DNA of 64,000 nucleotides from Mycobacterium mantenii (GTDB lineage: Bacteria; Actinomycetota; Actinomycetes; Mycobacteriales; Mycobacteriaceae): the NCBI RefSeq assembly GCF_010731775.1, contig NZ_AP022590.1:1-64000 (forward strand), given 5' to 3'. Each line of letters starts with the position of its first letter. Within the stretch, counting starts at the first letter, position 1. Both the position numbers and the translations under genes were made by a program. Positions 19,758 to 28,536 of this stretch are shown piece after piece. Below the pieces are notes generated by a model. That model did no database searches and was not told the origin of the DNA. It saw nothing but the letters and a program-made list of their open reading frames with translations.

Positions 19758-19880
19758 ATGCCTCGTCTCACCCGAATACTCGTTGCCCTGATGCTCGCTT
19801 GTAGCGTCACCACGCTCAGCGGGTGCTTATCCGCTTGCGTCCCATCGGTCCCGGCGGACACCGCCTGCATCGCTGGGTAA
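19758..19880 (+). CDS. 40-residue lipoprotein-like peptide
   Basis: ATG 19758. A signal peptide is followed by the lipobox LSGC (MPRLTRILVALMLACSVTTL, then SGC), leaving about 18 mature residues with two more Cys. Very short, like phage or plasmid entry-exclusion lipopeptides; that role is only an analogy. Confidence 0.45.
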   Translation: MPRLTRILVALMLACSVTTLSGCLSACVPSVPADTACIAG

Positions 19881-19887
19881 GCGACCA

Positions 19888-20333
19888 ATGACCGACGACG
19901 CACTCAACAGCCTCCGCCTCGAACTATTCGGCCCCAACGTGCCAGTCTCGCGCGCATACATAGATGCCTTGCTGCAGTTGACCGAGAGCGCATCAGCACG
20001 GGTCGGTGTGACCAAGACCGCCACCGACAGGGTTGCGTACTGGCTCGACGGCAGCGTGCTCGGTGAACTGTCCTGCACAGGGGCATCCGATGAAGATGCG
20101 GAGATCAAAGGCAGGCTCACGCGGCTCGCCGAACTGCCGAGCATCAAGGTCGACATCGCGGTCGAGTACGACAACTTCACCCGCGTATCGCGGATAGGCC
20201 GTGTGCTCACGCTCGAACTTTCCGAGGACAGACAGGTCGTATTGGATGGAACCCGCGCAGTGCGCCGACCGAACGGCTCGAGGCGACCGACAAGTTCATC
20301 GGTGCCGTACTCGCGGCCTACTCCAAGGCTTAG
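19888..20333 (+). CDS. Hypothetical protein (frameshifted near its end)
   Basis: About 148 residues. The frame MTDDALNSLRLELFGPNVPV runs to DRQVVLDGTRA, then a different frame gives APTERLEATDKFIGAVLAAY and a stop at 20331. The latter is a natural helix, while the original frame continues into Arg/Pro-rich sequence, so a one-base change near 20258 is likely. Function unknown. Confidence 0.45.
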
Positions 20334-20392
20334 AGAGCCCCCGGCGCGTCACTTCATCGTCGTTGCACGTCGCGTTGCTAGGTTTCCGGTTT

Positions 20393-20764
20393 ATGTTCCT
20401 GACTGTCACCTATCTCGACGACGACCCGAAACCATCCGTGTACTCGATACCCCCGGGCAAGACGGCAGACGGTAGCGAGCGCGAAGCGATCATTACGGTC
20501 GAACCATTTGGGCCGGATACGGCCGCAGCGTTTGAAGAGGGCTTCGATCTTTCGGCCGCACCGGCACCGGAAAAGGGACGTGTCTCGTTGAACTTTTCGA
20601 TCGGGGAAGCCGAGGAATTGGCTCGCCGGCTGGTCGTGGTGGTCCAGGCGGCGAAACAAGGCCGATTCAGCAATATCGGTGAGGAACTAAACCGGTTCAC
20701 CAAAGAGAAGCGACTACAGGAGGCGTGGGAGACGCTGATCGGTGACGCCGACGCCGGGACCTGA
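20393..20764 (+). CDS. Hypothetical protein
   Basis: The 123-residue acidic product (MFLTVTYLDDDPKPSVYSIP...) has a helical C-terminus (AEELARRLVVVVQAAKQG; EELNRFTKEKRLQEAWETL). Start chosen at ATG 20393; the frame is open further upstream without a ribosome site. No family recognised. Confidence 0.45.
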   Translation: MFLTVTYLDDDPKPSVYSIPPGKTADGSEREAIITVEPFGPDTAAAFEEGFDLSAAPAPEKGRVSLNFSIGEAEELARRLVVVVQAAKQGRFSNIGEELNRFTKEKRLQEAWETLIGDADAGT

Positions 20765-20831
20765 CTGGTAAACAAATAGGGTACGAGGCCTGATCCACCT
20801 ATTCAGACGCGGACGAGTGCGACCCGGTTCC

Positions 20832-21124
20832 CTAGTGCAGCGTGTCCGGGCACAGTTCGTGCTGGGCGGCGTCGATCACTCCGCGAAGGTCGAAATACAC
20901 AATCGGGTTCGCGTCGATGATCTGTTGCGGCGTCATGCCGTTGTGCAACGAGACGCACACTTGAGATCCGCGACTGATCCTGACGGCATCGTTTATCCCC
21001 GGCACGAATATGTTGTGGTCATTGAGGTATTGGATATAGCTGGCGCCGTCGGCGCGGCCGGCGCCGCGGTGGCAATGAGCAGGGCCGACGCCGCGACTCC
21101 TACGAGGGTGATGACGCTTCGCAT
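20832..21124 (-). CDS. Secreted DUF732-type protein (frameshifted)
   Basis: About 97 residues. A signal peptide (MRSVITLVGVAASALLIATA) runs into ADGASYIQYLNDHNIFVPGI after a one-base frame correction near 21053. The rest, SRGSQVCVSLHNGMTPQQII...CPDTLH, is the usual DUF732 domain with its Cys pair. ATG 21124 has gaagaaag upstream. DUF732 proteins are exported mycobacterial proteins of unknown function. Downstream of another DUF732-like gene. Confidence 0.6.
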
Positions 21125-21154
21125 GGTTTTGATCTTTCTTCAGGCAGTTGAGAG

Positions 21155-21583
21155 TCAGTGGGGTCGCGAGTCATCCGCGCCGTTGGCGCCGATATGTACG
21201 TCGGGGCAGATATTGCCCATCGCCGCGTCCATTACTTGGTCGGCCCCTTGGTTGCTCATGGCCAAGTGGCGGGCAATGTCGTGAACGACGTAGTTGGTCG
21301 AGGAGCCGCCGCGAAGCATGTTGCATGTGCCCCGGCCGATCCTTAGCAGCGTCGCATCATCGGCACTGGGAGCGTAAGAACGCCCGGCGCGCAGGAACGA
21401 GGCTTCAGCCGGGGTGGGTGGCGGCGGCGCCGGACCGTCGTAGGGCACGCAGTCGAGAGCATCTTGGCGGGCGCCGCAGTAACCGGGGCCGGGGTCAGCA
21501 TGCGCCCGGCCCGGTCCCAATCCGGCCATCACCAGAAGTGCCATAGCCATGGCTGTGGCGACGAAAGCTCCACGAAACAGCAT
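21155..21583 (-). CDS. Secreted DUF732-like protein
   Basis: About 142 residues with a signal peptide (MLFRGAFVATAMAMALLVMA, cleavage near AHADP). The mature part has a Pro-rich linker and a Cys-containing helical domain (LLRIGRGTCNMLRGGSSTNY...GNICPD). Start at ATG 21583 follows gggag; GTG 21589 is possible. It lies upstream of, and in the same direction as, the other DUF732 gene. Confidence 0.65.
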   Translation of the reverse strand: MLFRGAFVATAMAMALLVMAGLGPGRAHADPGPGYCGARQDALDCVPYDGPAPPPPTPAEASFLRAGRSYAPSADDATLLRIGRGTCNMLRGGSSTNYVVHDIARHLAMSNQGADQVMDAAMGNICPDVHIGANGADDSRPH

Positions 21584-21781
21584 GCCCACGACTCCCGGTT
21601 GCTTGGCGACTGTCGTCCGGTGACGTTGTCCGATTCGTCGATGGGAGCGTATGCGCTTCCGTGAGTTTTTACATCGGGATTTGTGAAAGCCGCCAACACG
21701 GACAGTCCACCGGGCTACATTGATGGCCTCAGGACGTCGGGGGTCCAGTTCCGCACCGCATCATCACACCGGAGTTCAGTC

Positions 21782-22027
21782 ATGTCTCGTGTCAATAAAA
21801 TCAGCGTTGTCCCGGCTGGGGTGGCCGCGGCTCTCTTGATCTTTGCCCCGCTCTCGCCTATGGGACCGCTGCCGACCTGCGGCGGCTATGTCAACGTCGA
21901 TGGGAACTGCGTTCCTTCGCCGGATCATTCACCCAGCAACCTTCACGACGGGGATGGCACAAACAGCCACTCCCAACACAAGCAGGGTTCCGGCTCCTGG
22001 CACGGCGGCACCGGTCGGTCGAAGTAG
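21782..22027 (+). CDS. Small secreted protein
   Basis: The 81-residue product has a signal-like N-terminus (MSRVNKISVVPAGVAAALLI) and a mature region CGGYVNVDGNCVPSPDHSPS, then a His/Ser/Gly-rich tail. CVPSPDH-type motifs occur in small exported mycobacterial peptides. ATG 21782 follows ggagttcag. Divergent from the DUF732 pair. Confidence 0.5.
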   Translation: MSRVNKISVVPAGVAAALLIFAPLSPMGPLPTCGGYVNVDGNCVPSPDHSPSNLHDGDGTNSHSQHKQGSGSWHGGTGRSK

Positions 22028-22144
22028 CACATGGGGGCAAGAAGCCTCATCGTCCGCTGCGGTGGAGTATGTGTGCCCTGGCGCTCGCGTGAGTTTGGCA
22101 TGCCCTCTCGCTTCTCCGCGCCCGTGCCACGGTTGTGAAATGCG

Positions 22145-22882
22145 CTACCAGATAACTACTTCGGCGTTGTCCCCGCCGTAGCAGCGCGTCGATACCTTGG
22201 TCGATCCATCACTAAAATAGGCCGGATATCTTCCGACGCAGGTCATTTCGTAACCATCCCCAGTAACCGGCGAGAACGCGGTGAAGCTGCCCGCCATGCC
22301 GGAGGCATAGAAGACTTGGCGTACGTTCGCCGCGAACGCACAGCTGGTGTGGCCGCCGACGACACCTTCATGCCCATCCGGGCAGATGGAGAAAACGTGG
22401 GTCCCGCCAGGGGGCGGGAGCGCCGGAGCTGGTTTCACTGTGGGTGCTGGTGGCGGCAGGGCTTGCACCGTGACTGTCGTAGGCGCGGGCGCTGGGGGTA
22501 TGACCGTTACCGTCGATGGGGGCGCCGCGGTAACCGTCGGCAGTGCTTCCGGAACGATCGTGGCAGGCCGTGTGGCCTCCGGGGCTACTGTCGGCTTGGG
22601 CTGGTCAAGGAGATGGAATCCAAGCCACGTCAAGAGACCGACCGCGACAGCGACTGCGGCGCCGGCGATAACGATGATGCTGGCACGTTCCGCCGCGCCT
22701 CCCCACGAGTAATCGCCGCCGGCGGCGCCGTCTTCATCAGACCAGGCAAGCTCGGACGCCCTGGCGGCGATCGGCGGTACGAGCTCGGTTTCATCGGCGG
22801 CCGCCCCGATCTCGGTCTCGTCACGCGCGGCGGCAGCTGTGGTTAAGGGTTGCTCGTCGTCCTGGTTGTGGTTGCGGGCCAT
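22145..22882 (-). CDS. Single-pass membrane-anchored protein with extracytoplasmic domain
   Basis: The 245-residue product has an acidic cytoplasmic N-terminus with ELAWSDED, a membrane segment at about 70-92 (ASIIVIAGAAVAVAVGLLTW), a Pro/Ala/Val linker, then a Cys-rich external domain (CPDGHEGVVGGHTSCAF...CVGRYPAYFSDGS). Built like the 23765-24484 protein, suggesting a shared gene layout. ATG 22882 is preferred over an upstream start. Function unknown. Confidence 0.6.
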   Translation of the reverse strand: MARNHNQDDEQPLTTAAAARDETEIGAAADETELVPPIAARASELAWSDEDGAAGGDYSWGGAAERASIIVIAGAAVAVAVGLLTWLGFHLLDQPKPTVAPEATRPATIVPEALPTVTAAPPSTVTVIPPAPAPTTVTVQALPPPAPTVKPAPALPPPGGTHVFSICPDGHEGVVGGHTSCAFAANVRQVFYASGMAGSFTAFSPVTGDGYEMTCVGRYPAYFSDGSTKVSTRCYGGDNAEVVIW

Positions 22883-23072
22883 ATTGGGTCTCTCCTGTTG
22901 GTTCTTCTGTGAATATTCGCATTGCGGAGTGACGCCTGTCCGGGAAATAGGCATAGCGCTGCGGCGACGACCTCGGGTCTGATCGGCTGGCGTCGAGGTG
23001 TCGCCTGGCGTGGATGGGCGAGTTGGGCGATTCGCGCCGACCGCCGGGCTAAAAGCCGCTAGCGAGGTGCGT

Positions 23073-23678
23073 TCAAGAAGAGCAATGCGAGGCCGCGATT
23101 ACGCCGCTGGGTGAATCCAACTCGGTTAGCGCGTCGGCATTGGATGCTGTTGTGTCCGAACCATATCCGCCTTGAAATCGGCCGGCGTCGGGGTCGATCG
23201 CAACCGATGCGCAGCCGTTGTGCATGCCCGCCACAGCTTCACAGACACCGCCAGTGGAAGCGTTGCACTGGTCGACCGCGATTTGGTTGGCCTTGTCCTG
23301 GCTCCCCGCGGTGCCCCAGCCTGCGGGTAATCCGGTAACAAGGGACACAGCTAGGGAAACGTAATCATCGTCGTCCGGAGCGGCGCCGGCCGCCGGCGCG
23401 CTGGCCAGCGAGGGTGCGCCCCCACATGGACACCATTGTCTGATGCCGTCGTTGTCAGAGCATGTGCCGCTGCGTGATTCGCTGTGCGAATAGTTTCCGT
23501 CTCCGCACAGTGCAACTGCACCGACAGGGTTGTTGTCTGGTCTCTCAACGCACGTGCTGTGTGCTTTGGACCAATAGAAGCCGGGCGGACATTCATTGGC
23601 CGCGGCGATTGGCGGCGCAGCGACGGCGATGGTGCCGTAGCCGACCGCAATGATCGCGACGGCAATGATTGACCGCAC
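23073..23678 (-). CDS. Secreted protein with DUF3761 and DUF4189 domains
   Basis: The 201-residue product has a signal peptide to about residue 28 (AAANE). A DUF3761-like module follows (CPPGFYWSKAHSTC; ALCGDGNYSHSESRSGTCSD), then a DUF4189-like module (DQCNASTGGVCEAVAGMHNG, CASVAIDPD). Both are small Cys-rich exported modules found in mycobacteria. Possibly an envelope or host-interaction protein brought by the element. Confidence 0.65.
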   Translation of the reverse strand: MRSIIAVAIIAVGYGTIAVAAPPIAAANECPPGFYWSKAHSTCVERPDNNPVGAVALCGDGNYSHSESRSGTCSDNDGIRQWCPCGGAPSLASAPAAGAAPDDDDYVSLAVSLVTGLPAGWGTAGSQDKANQIAVDQCNASTGGVCEAVAGMHNGCASVAIDPDAGRFQGGYGSDTTASNADALTELDSPSGVIAASHCSS

Positions 23679-23764
23679 TGGCCCCGCTCCTTCGCGCGCA
23701 ATGCTCAGGAGAAAAACTTAACGCCGAAGGCCAGCGCCTGCGTGGAAATCCACCTAATGCACCC

Positions 23765-24484
23765 TTACGACGTCGCGCCCTCATTGGTCGAGTCGATCAG
23801 GTAGCCGTACCGGGGGCAGTACACACCGATCGAGGCGCCCGCGAAACCACCCACCTGGTCGCTCATCAGTGAGGGCCGTGCCCGCCGTATCCACGCGACT
23901 AGATCTGCGAAACTGCGATGCCCGCTGTCGAGGTACTCGCACACGCTGTCGGCGTCCGCGGACGCCGCGGTTGGGCTGCCATACGGTATGCCGTCGCGAT
24001 CGAAGATCGCCACCAACGCCTGCTGTAGCTCCGCGGCGCTGGGATTCTTCGGGATGATCGGCACGCCCCGCGAGTCATATTGCAACGGACGCGGGCGCGC
24101 AGGATCGAGCGTCGGTGAGGACGACGACGGCGCCCCGCTCGGGTTGGCCGACGGTGGCACCGAGGCCGCAATCGGTGGTGGAAGCGCCGCAGCGGGAACC
24201 ACGGACGGCGCGGCGGCGCTCGGCGCCGCGACAGGCCGCGTCGCGTCATACACGCGCAACCCCAACCACACCGCCCCGGCCACCAGAGCCGCGACCGCGG
24301 CAGCCGTCAAGACGATCACACTCGCCCGCTCAGCAGCCGCACCCCACGACCGCGAAAACACCTCGGTCTCTTCGGCCTCACGCGACCACGCCAATTCAGG
24401 CGCCTCCGTGGTCGGCAGCGGCACGATTTCGGTCTCGGCGTCACCAGCCCCTGGCGTGGTCCCGGCGACGGTGTCGTCACTCAC
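23765..24484 (-). CDS. Membrane-anchored DUF732-type protein
   Basis: The 239-residue product has an acidic N-terminus with ELAWSREAEE, a membrane segment at about 58-80 (SVIVLTAAAVAALVAGAVWL), a Pro/Ser-rich linker and a C-terminal domain VCEYLDSGHRSFADLVAWIR ... GVYCPRYGYLI, the DUF732 pattern. GTG 24484 overlaps the end of the coiled-coil gene upstream, so the two are co-transcribed. Confidence 0.65.
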   Translation of the reverse strand: MSDDTVAGTTPGAGDAETEIVPLPTTEAPELAWSREAEETEVFSRSWGAAAERASVIVLTAAAVAALVAGAVWLGLRVYDATRPVAAPSAAAPSVVPAAALPPPIAASVPPSANPSGAPSSSSPTLDPARPRPLQYDSRGVPIIPKNPSAAELQQALVAIFDRDGIPYGSPTAASADADSVCEYLDSGHRSFADLVAWIRRARPSLMSDQVGGFAGASIGVYCPRYGYLIDSTNEGATS

Positions 24485-24695
24485 GTTCGTTATCTTCCGC
24501 GTCCGGATCGGCGGTGTCTCGGGAATCAGGCAGCTCGGCTAGCGGTTGCGCGCGCAGGCGGCTGTTCTCTCGTTGGCACTCGGCGAGCTGGCGCTGCAGC
24601 TCGTTGCGTTGATCTTTCAATGTGGCAATCTCGGCGAACAGGCGCGCGCGTTCGGCCTTGAACGCTTCGTCTTGCGGCAGCTCGTCGTCGGTCAT
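24477..24695 (-). CDS. Small coiled-coil protein
   Basis: The 72-residue product is almost one coiled coil: KAERARLFAEIATLKDQRNE, then LQRQLAECQRENSRLR. ATG 24695 follows ggaggt; the frame is open upstream to 24782 through the hairpin, which is unlikely to be translated. It overlaps the membrane-protein gene by 8 bp and may be its partner. Confidence 0.55.
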   Translation of the reverse strand: MTDDELPQDEAFKAERARLFAEIATLKDQRNELQRQLAECQRENSRLRAQPLAELPDSRDTADPDAEDNERE

Positions 24696-24733
24696 GTTCG
24701 TCAACCTCCTGGCACCTGCGTTTGTGCGCTTGG

Positions 24734-24784
24734 AGGTGTTACAGGCTCCCCCCCGCGCCCTCCCCGGGGGAGCCTGTAACACCT
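24734..24784. repeat. Perfect 19-bp inverted repeat
   Basis: The arms 24734-24752 (aggtgttacaggctccccc) and 24766-24784 are exact complements around a 13-nt C-rich loop. There is no T-tract. It lies between the second integrase and the coiled-coil gene, both on the minus strand, so it could be a terminator, an attenuator or a recombination site. Confidence 0.7.
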
Positions 24785-24915
24785 ATTCAGGCGTGAAATT
24801 AGGCGAATCCGGTTCCGCTCGACCTCCCAAAAGCGCCGATGGCCTAAATCGAACTGAGGTCATCGATGCGATGGGCCGACGGAGGGGTTGGATTTCAAAT
24901 CACAACCCCACCCGG

Positions 24916-25919
24916 TCACCATGCGCAGGCCGCGGCGGCGCGGATCTCGTCGTCGTAGATCGCGACGTAGCGCTCGGTCGAAATGACGGACGTGTGGCCG
25001 AGGAGCTGCTGCACCGCCCGAATGTTTCGACTGCCGCGGTACACACGAGTGGCGTAGCGATGGCGGAGGGTGTGCATCGTCCAGTTGTCCGGGAGTGCCC
25101 GGGCAACCAGCTTGCCGACATGCTCGGCTGTGAGATGACCGCCCGCCTTGTTGGGAAATGCCCAGCCATCGCCGCTCTCCCGGATCAACGCAGCGACGTA
25201 ATCCGATACCGGCACCATGCGATTCTGTCCGCCTTTTCCGCGCACAAGCAGTCTCCGGCCACCATCGACGTCGATGAGATCCCGCGAGTGAACTTGTGCG
25301 ACTTCGGCTCGGCGCAAGCCCGCCTCTGCGGCCAGGCGCAACATCAGCTCCATACGTTGGTCTGCCCTTTCCAGCGCTGCTACCCAGGCTTCATCGGTTG
25401 CTGGCCGCGGTGGAGCTTTCGGCACGCGCACCGTGGGCAGCGCGTCGGCGATGCACACCGGGATGCGGTCGGTTTCGTACATCCAGACGAAGAACCCGCG
25501 CAGCGTACTGCGGTAACTGTGGCGCCCTCTGGGGATAGTTGCTGCTGTCTGCCAAACCAATCCACGAGTTTGTCTGCGGTGACCTCGCCGGGCGGGCACC
25601 CTAGTCCGCGGGCCACCCGGCATAGGATTCCCTTGCGCAGCCGAAAAGTTGCTGGCCGTTGGCCGGCCGCGGACAAGGTGAGCAGGTAGTCATCGATGTA
25701 GCGCTGCCAGGTTTCGGGGGCGCTAATACTTGGTTGGGGCCCTGGCGGTTTCGGGCGTATCCGGTCGAGCAGATAGCGGTCGACAACAGCCAGCGGACCT
25801 ACCGCGAGCGTGACGTCGTTGTCATCGCGAACGGTGAACACGATGCCGCGCTGCGACAGATGCAGCCCTAGACGTTGTGCCCGCTTACGCGCGATCCGCG
25901 CCCGATTGACGGCGTTCAC
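24916..25919 (-). CDS. Second tyrosine recombinase (one frameshift)
   Basis: About 335 residues. The first frame (GTG 25919) gives the N-terminal SAM-like domain TWQRYIDDYLLTLSAAGQRP; the second gives GFFVWMYETDR and the catalytic domain. The break near 25527 is cured by one G (PEGRHSYRS). Catalytic residues are visible: AGLRRAEV (R), MHTLRHRYAT (HxxR), LGHTS (H), STERYVAI (Y). It overlaps the preceding gene (GTGA) and ends a three-gene operon. It is unrelated in sequence to the integrase at the left end. Its target is unknown. Confidence 0.75.
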
Positions 25920-26245
25920 CGCAGTGATTCGATCTCGCGAGCAGCTTCGGTGAGCGCAGCTGCCAGCGCGCGAGCCGAGGTCGCCGTAATGGACTCATCG
26001 GAACCTCCGTGCACCAAGATGCCGTGATCCTCGATGCGGCCATCACACGACTGTGTGCCACGGGTGACGACCTCCATCGTCGCGCCGTGACCCAGTTCCA
26101 CCGCTCGTGTAGGCCCGTAGAACAGGCGGAATGCGTCGGGCGTCAACGCATCCGCCCATTCCTCGACGCTGACCGCGCCGGCTGGCTTGGCCACATGCCC
26201 GATTACGGCGTCGGTCAGTTCACGCCAGCGATCTGGACTGGTCAT
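25916..26245 (-). CDS. Hypothetical protein in the recombinase operon
   Basis: The 109-residue product begins MTSPDRWRELTDAVIGHVAK and ends in a helix ARALAAALTEAAREIESLR. ATG 26245 overlaps the stop of the upstream gene, and its stop overlaps the recombinase start. The C-terminal helix resembles the end of the upstream protein (ARNLAAALLNTADQID), suggesting related proteins. Confidence 0.55.
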   Translation of the reverse strand: MTSPDRWRELTDAVIGHVAKPAGAVSVEEWADALTPDAFRLFYGPTRAVELGHGATMEVVTRGTQSCDGRIEDHGILVHGGSDESITATSARALAAALTEAAREIESLR

Positions 26246-26790
26246 CGTGCGATCCACCCGTCGATCTGGTCGGCGGTGTTCAGCAGCGCCGCGGCGAGGT
26301 TACGGGCTTGGCCGGGGCTGAGCGTGAAGACCTCAGTCATGTACCCGTCTCTGCTGAGCTCGTCGATACGGACCTGGGGTACGTCGATGCCCTGGGCAAT
26401 GAGTATGGAACCGTCGGCCAATTGCGAGGCAGCGCCTAAGACACGGATTTTCGTCCCGTCAACACTTCTAGTCGGCGTGGAAACGAAGCGGCAGAGATGC
26501 TCGTCGTCGGTTTCCCAGTATCCAAAGGTCTTGGCGTCGGGCAGGGGCGGGACGTCGCTCATCAGCGCGGCGATGAGATTGTCGTGCGCATGCCGCCGCC
26601 CGTCATGCAACAACGCGTCTTCAATCGCGCGGTCTGTCCGTGGTTCCCATGACGTCCACGGATCCTCGGGGAGCGTGGCACGATGCCGGTAACCCGCCTC
26701 CCGTTCCTCAAGCTCGGCGACCTGCTGCGGTGTGAGCTGATCGGCCAGGTCGCGCCAGCACTGCGTGTTGTTCTCCGGTGTCATACTCAT
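26242..26790 (-). CDS. Hypothetical protein, first gene of the recombinase operon
   Basis: 182 residues; ATG 26790 follows aaggaga. It has an N-terminal helical part (WRDLADQLTPQQVAELEERE) and a beta-rich part (FGYWETDDEHLCRFV) ending QARNLAAALLNTADQIDGWI. I do not recognise a family. Tight coupling to the recombinase suggests an accessory or regulatory role. Confidence 0.55.
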   Translation of the reverse strand: MSMTPENNTQCWRDLADQLTPQQVAELEEREAGYRHRATLPEDPWTSWEPRTDRAIEDALLHDGRRHAHDNLIAALMSDVPPLPDAKTFGYWETDDEHLCRFVSTPTRSVDGTKIRVLGAASQLADGSILIAQGIDVPQVRIDELSRDGYMTEVFTLSPGQARNLAAALLNTADQIDGWIAR

Positions 26791-26931
26791 TTGCGTCGAA
26801 TCTCCTTAGTAGATTTCGGCCATGCCCCGGGGCGGTGACAGCCGTCGCCGGGGCCTTCCTTTTGGGGAAGCTATTTGTTGGTCGGATATACACGTGTGCA
26901 TATCCGAGACCACCTCTGGTGGGCTCCTACT

Positions 26932-26956
26932 CCGTGCCCACATTTTGCCCACACTT
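26932..26956. promoter_or_regulatory. Right arm-type integrase site candidate
   Basis: Identical over 25 bp to 7974-7998, with the same TGCCCACA pair 11 bp apart, 89 bp inside attR. The two would flank the core on both arms of the circular attP. The rest of 26791-27045 shows no clear gene. Confidence 0.55.
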
Positions 26957-27023
26957 GACCACAGAGTTGCCTGATCGAGTGTGAATCACCGTGACGCGTT
27001 TTACCTGGTAGATGCGTTTTTAA

Positions 27024-27131
<108 letters not shown>

Positions 27132-27250
27132 CGGCCGCCGCGCGGTTACGGCCCCGAACGCGGGCCACGGAAAAGCAAGTCGGCGGACCGTTTTCGCCGC
27201 GGCAAACCCGGGTACTTGACACGCGAATTCAACGTCGGGACGGAGAACGC

Positions 27251-27388
27251 GTGACCACCGCCGAACAGCCACCACCAGAAGGCGACGAACAGCCCCCGCA
27301 GGCCACCGAGGACGAAGGCGGCTCCGACGCGGAGTCAGGGGAACGTACCCGATCGCCGGGCGGTGACGCCGCGCCCGCGGGGGAGTGA
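27251..27388 (+). CDS. Small acidic Pro/Glu-rich protein
   Basis: 45 residues (MTTAEQPPPEGDEQPPQATE...); GTG 27251 follows cggaga. Likely disordered. It lies just after the host nrdF2 end and may have been the next chromosomal gene before insertion. Could be chance coding. Confidence 0.35.
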   Translation: MTTAEQPPPEGDEQPPQATEDEGGSDAESGERTRSPGGDAAPAGE

Positions 27389-27437
27389 ACCTGAACCGCC
27401 CGCACCGAACGGCGTCAAATCGATGGCGGGCTAACGG

Positions 27438-27698
27438 CTATGCGCTCTGCTGACGTTGTTGGTGGGTCTGGTTGATCAGGTTGACGCCGACCGCCACACC
27501 ACCCAGTACCGCTGCGGGAAATGCGTTTTCGAGTTGCCCGGTGGTAGCGCCGACGGCCGCCAGCAGGCCCAGGCCCCCGCGACTATGTTGAGGTTTCCAG
27601 GCGATCTTGTTCGCGTGGTGGTGCTGATAAGCGCCGACCGCGATTTCGCCGACCCCGAGTATGCCGGAGACGATCAGCGGTGCGCCGGTCGCGCTCAA
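27438..27698 (-). CDS. Small hydrophobic hypothetical protein (possible 3' part of a broken gene)
   Basis: 86 residues with two hydrophobic stretches (LIVSGILGVGEIAVGAY; AVLGGVAVGVNLI). TTG start, no ribosome site. Another frame upstream (27710-28020, minus) ends AIADRLGEGRSLSTRAVPSD and could be its 5' part across a frame break near 27720. I cannot tell whether this is one gene. Confidence 0.35.
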   Translation of the reverse strand: MSATGAPLIVSGILGVGEIAVGAYQHHHANKIAWKPQHSRGGLGLLAAVGATTGQLENAFPAAVLGGVAVGVNLINQTHQQRQQSA

Positions 27699-28100
27699 TG
27701 CGGTGGTGATTGCGTCGAATTACGCTTGTCTCCCAGATGATTACGGCTGAGCCGCCCCAATCGCTGGGCACGGCACGCGTCGACAGGCTGCGGCCCTCAC
27801 CGAGCCTATCGGCGATGGCCGCGGTGCCGTCGCTTACGCGATCGCGCTGTCCTTCGAACAATGTTGACGCGTGTGCCCATGAGTAGGCCGTTTTGCGGTC
27901 ACGGGTCGCGTATGCGCGGATCGGGGTTTTCGCATATCGACCCGTGCCGGGGGCATAGTAGTTCGTTTCTGGCCACCTGCGCGCCCGCAAAGGCGTCGAC
28001 CACCGGGCGGACATGTTCAAGTCGTGAACGACGCATGAATTGTGTGGATGGCGTCACGGCCCGCTGGCGCGGGTGACGGGGCTGCCCTGACACTGTTTGG

Positions 28101-28531
28101 GTGACGAATACCGCCGCCTCGCATACCAGCAATTTCTGCCGTTCAGTGCTGCGCTGGCTGCGCGCCGGTTACCCCGAGGGCGTCCCCGGGCCCGACCGCG
28201 TGCCGCTGCTGGCCCTGCTGCGCAGCACCCCGCTGACCGAAGAGCAGATCACCGAGGTGGTGCGCAACATCACCGCCGACGGATCCCCGGCGATTGCCGA
28301 CGGTGTGATCGACCGCGACGAGATCGCGCATTTCATCTCCGACATGACCCACTACGACGCCGGGCCGGAGAACATCATCCGGGTGGCCGCCACGTTGGCC
28401 GCCGTCGGTTGGCCGCTGGCCGGCATCGACGTCAGCGAGGTCATTCCCGGTGACGAGTGGGGAGGCGGCCGAAATCGCCGCCCGCGGTCACGCTCCCGAA
28501 GGAGCTTCGGGCGTCGGCGTGTAGCGCGCCC
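28101..28531 (+). CDS. DUF3349 protein (Rv3046c type)
   Basis: GTG 28101. RSVLRWLRAGYPEGVPGPDR and LLALLRSTPLTEEQITEVV are the DUF3349 helical-bundle signature, with DGVIDRDEIAHFISDM. In the called frame the C-terminus becomes Arg-rich and runs to 28559. A one-base change near 28450 gives VTSGEAAEIAARGHAPEGAS and a stop at 28531, which has better codon use, so I give that end. Function unknown; conserved in mycobacteria. Confidence 0.75.
28495..28511. terminator. Hairpin between convergent genes
   Basis: The stem CCCGAAG/CTTCGGG with a 3-nt loop lies where Rv3046c-like and adhC transcription meet. No T-tract on either strand, so termination is only suggested. Confidence 0.35.
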
Positions 28532-28536
28532 CGGAC

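Noticed and set aside
20817..21284. 155-residue plus-strand frame
   Set aside because: Lies antisense to two DUF732-type genes with clear signal peptides on the minus strand.
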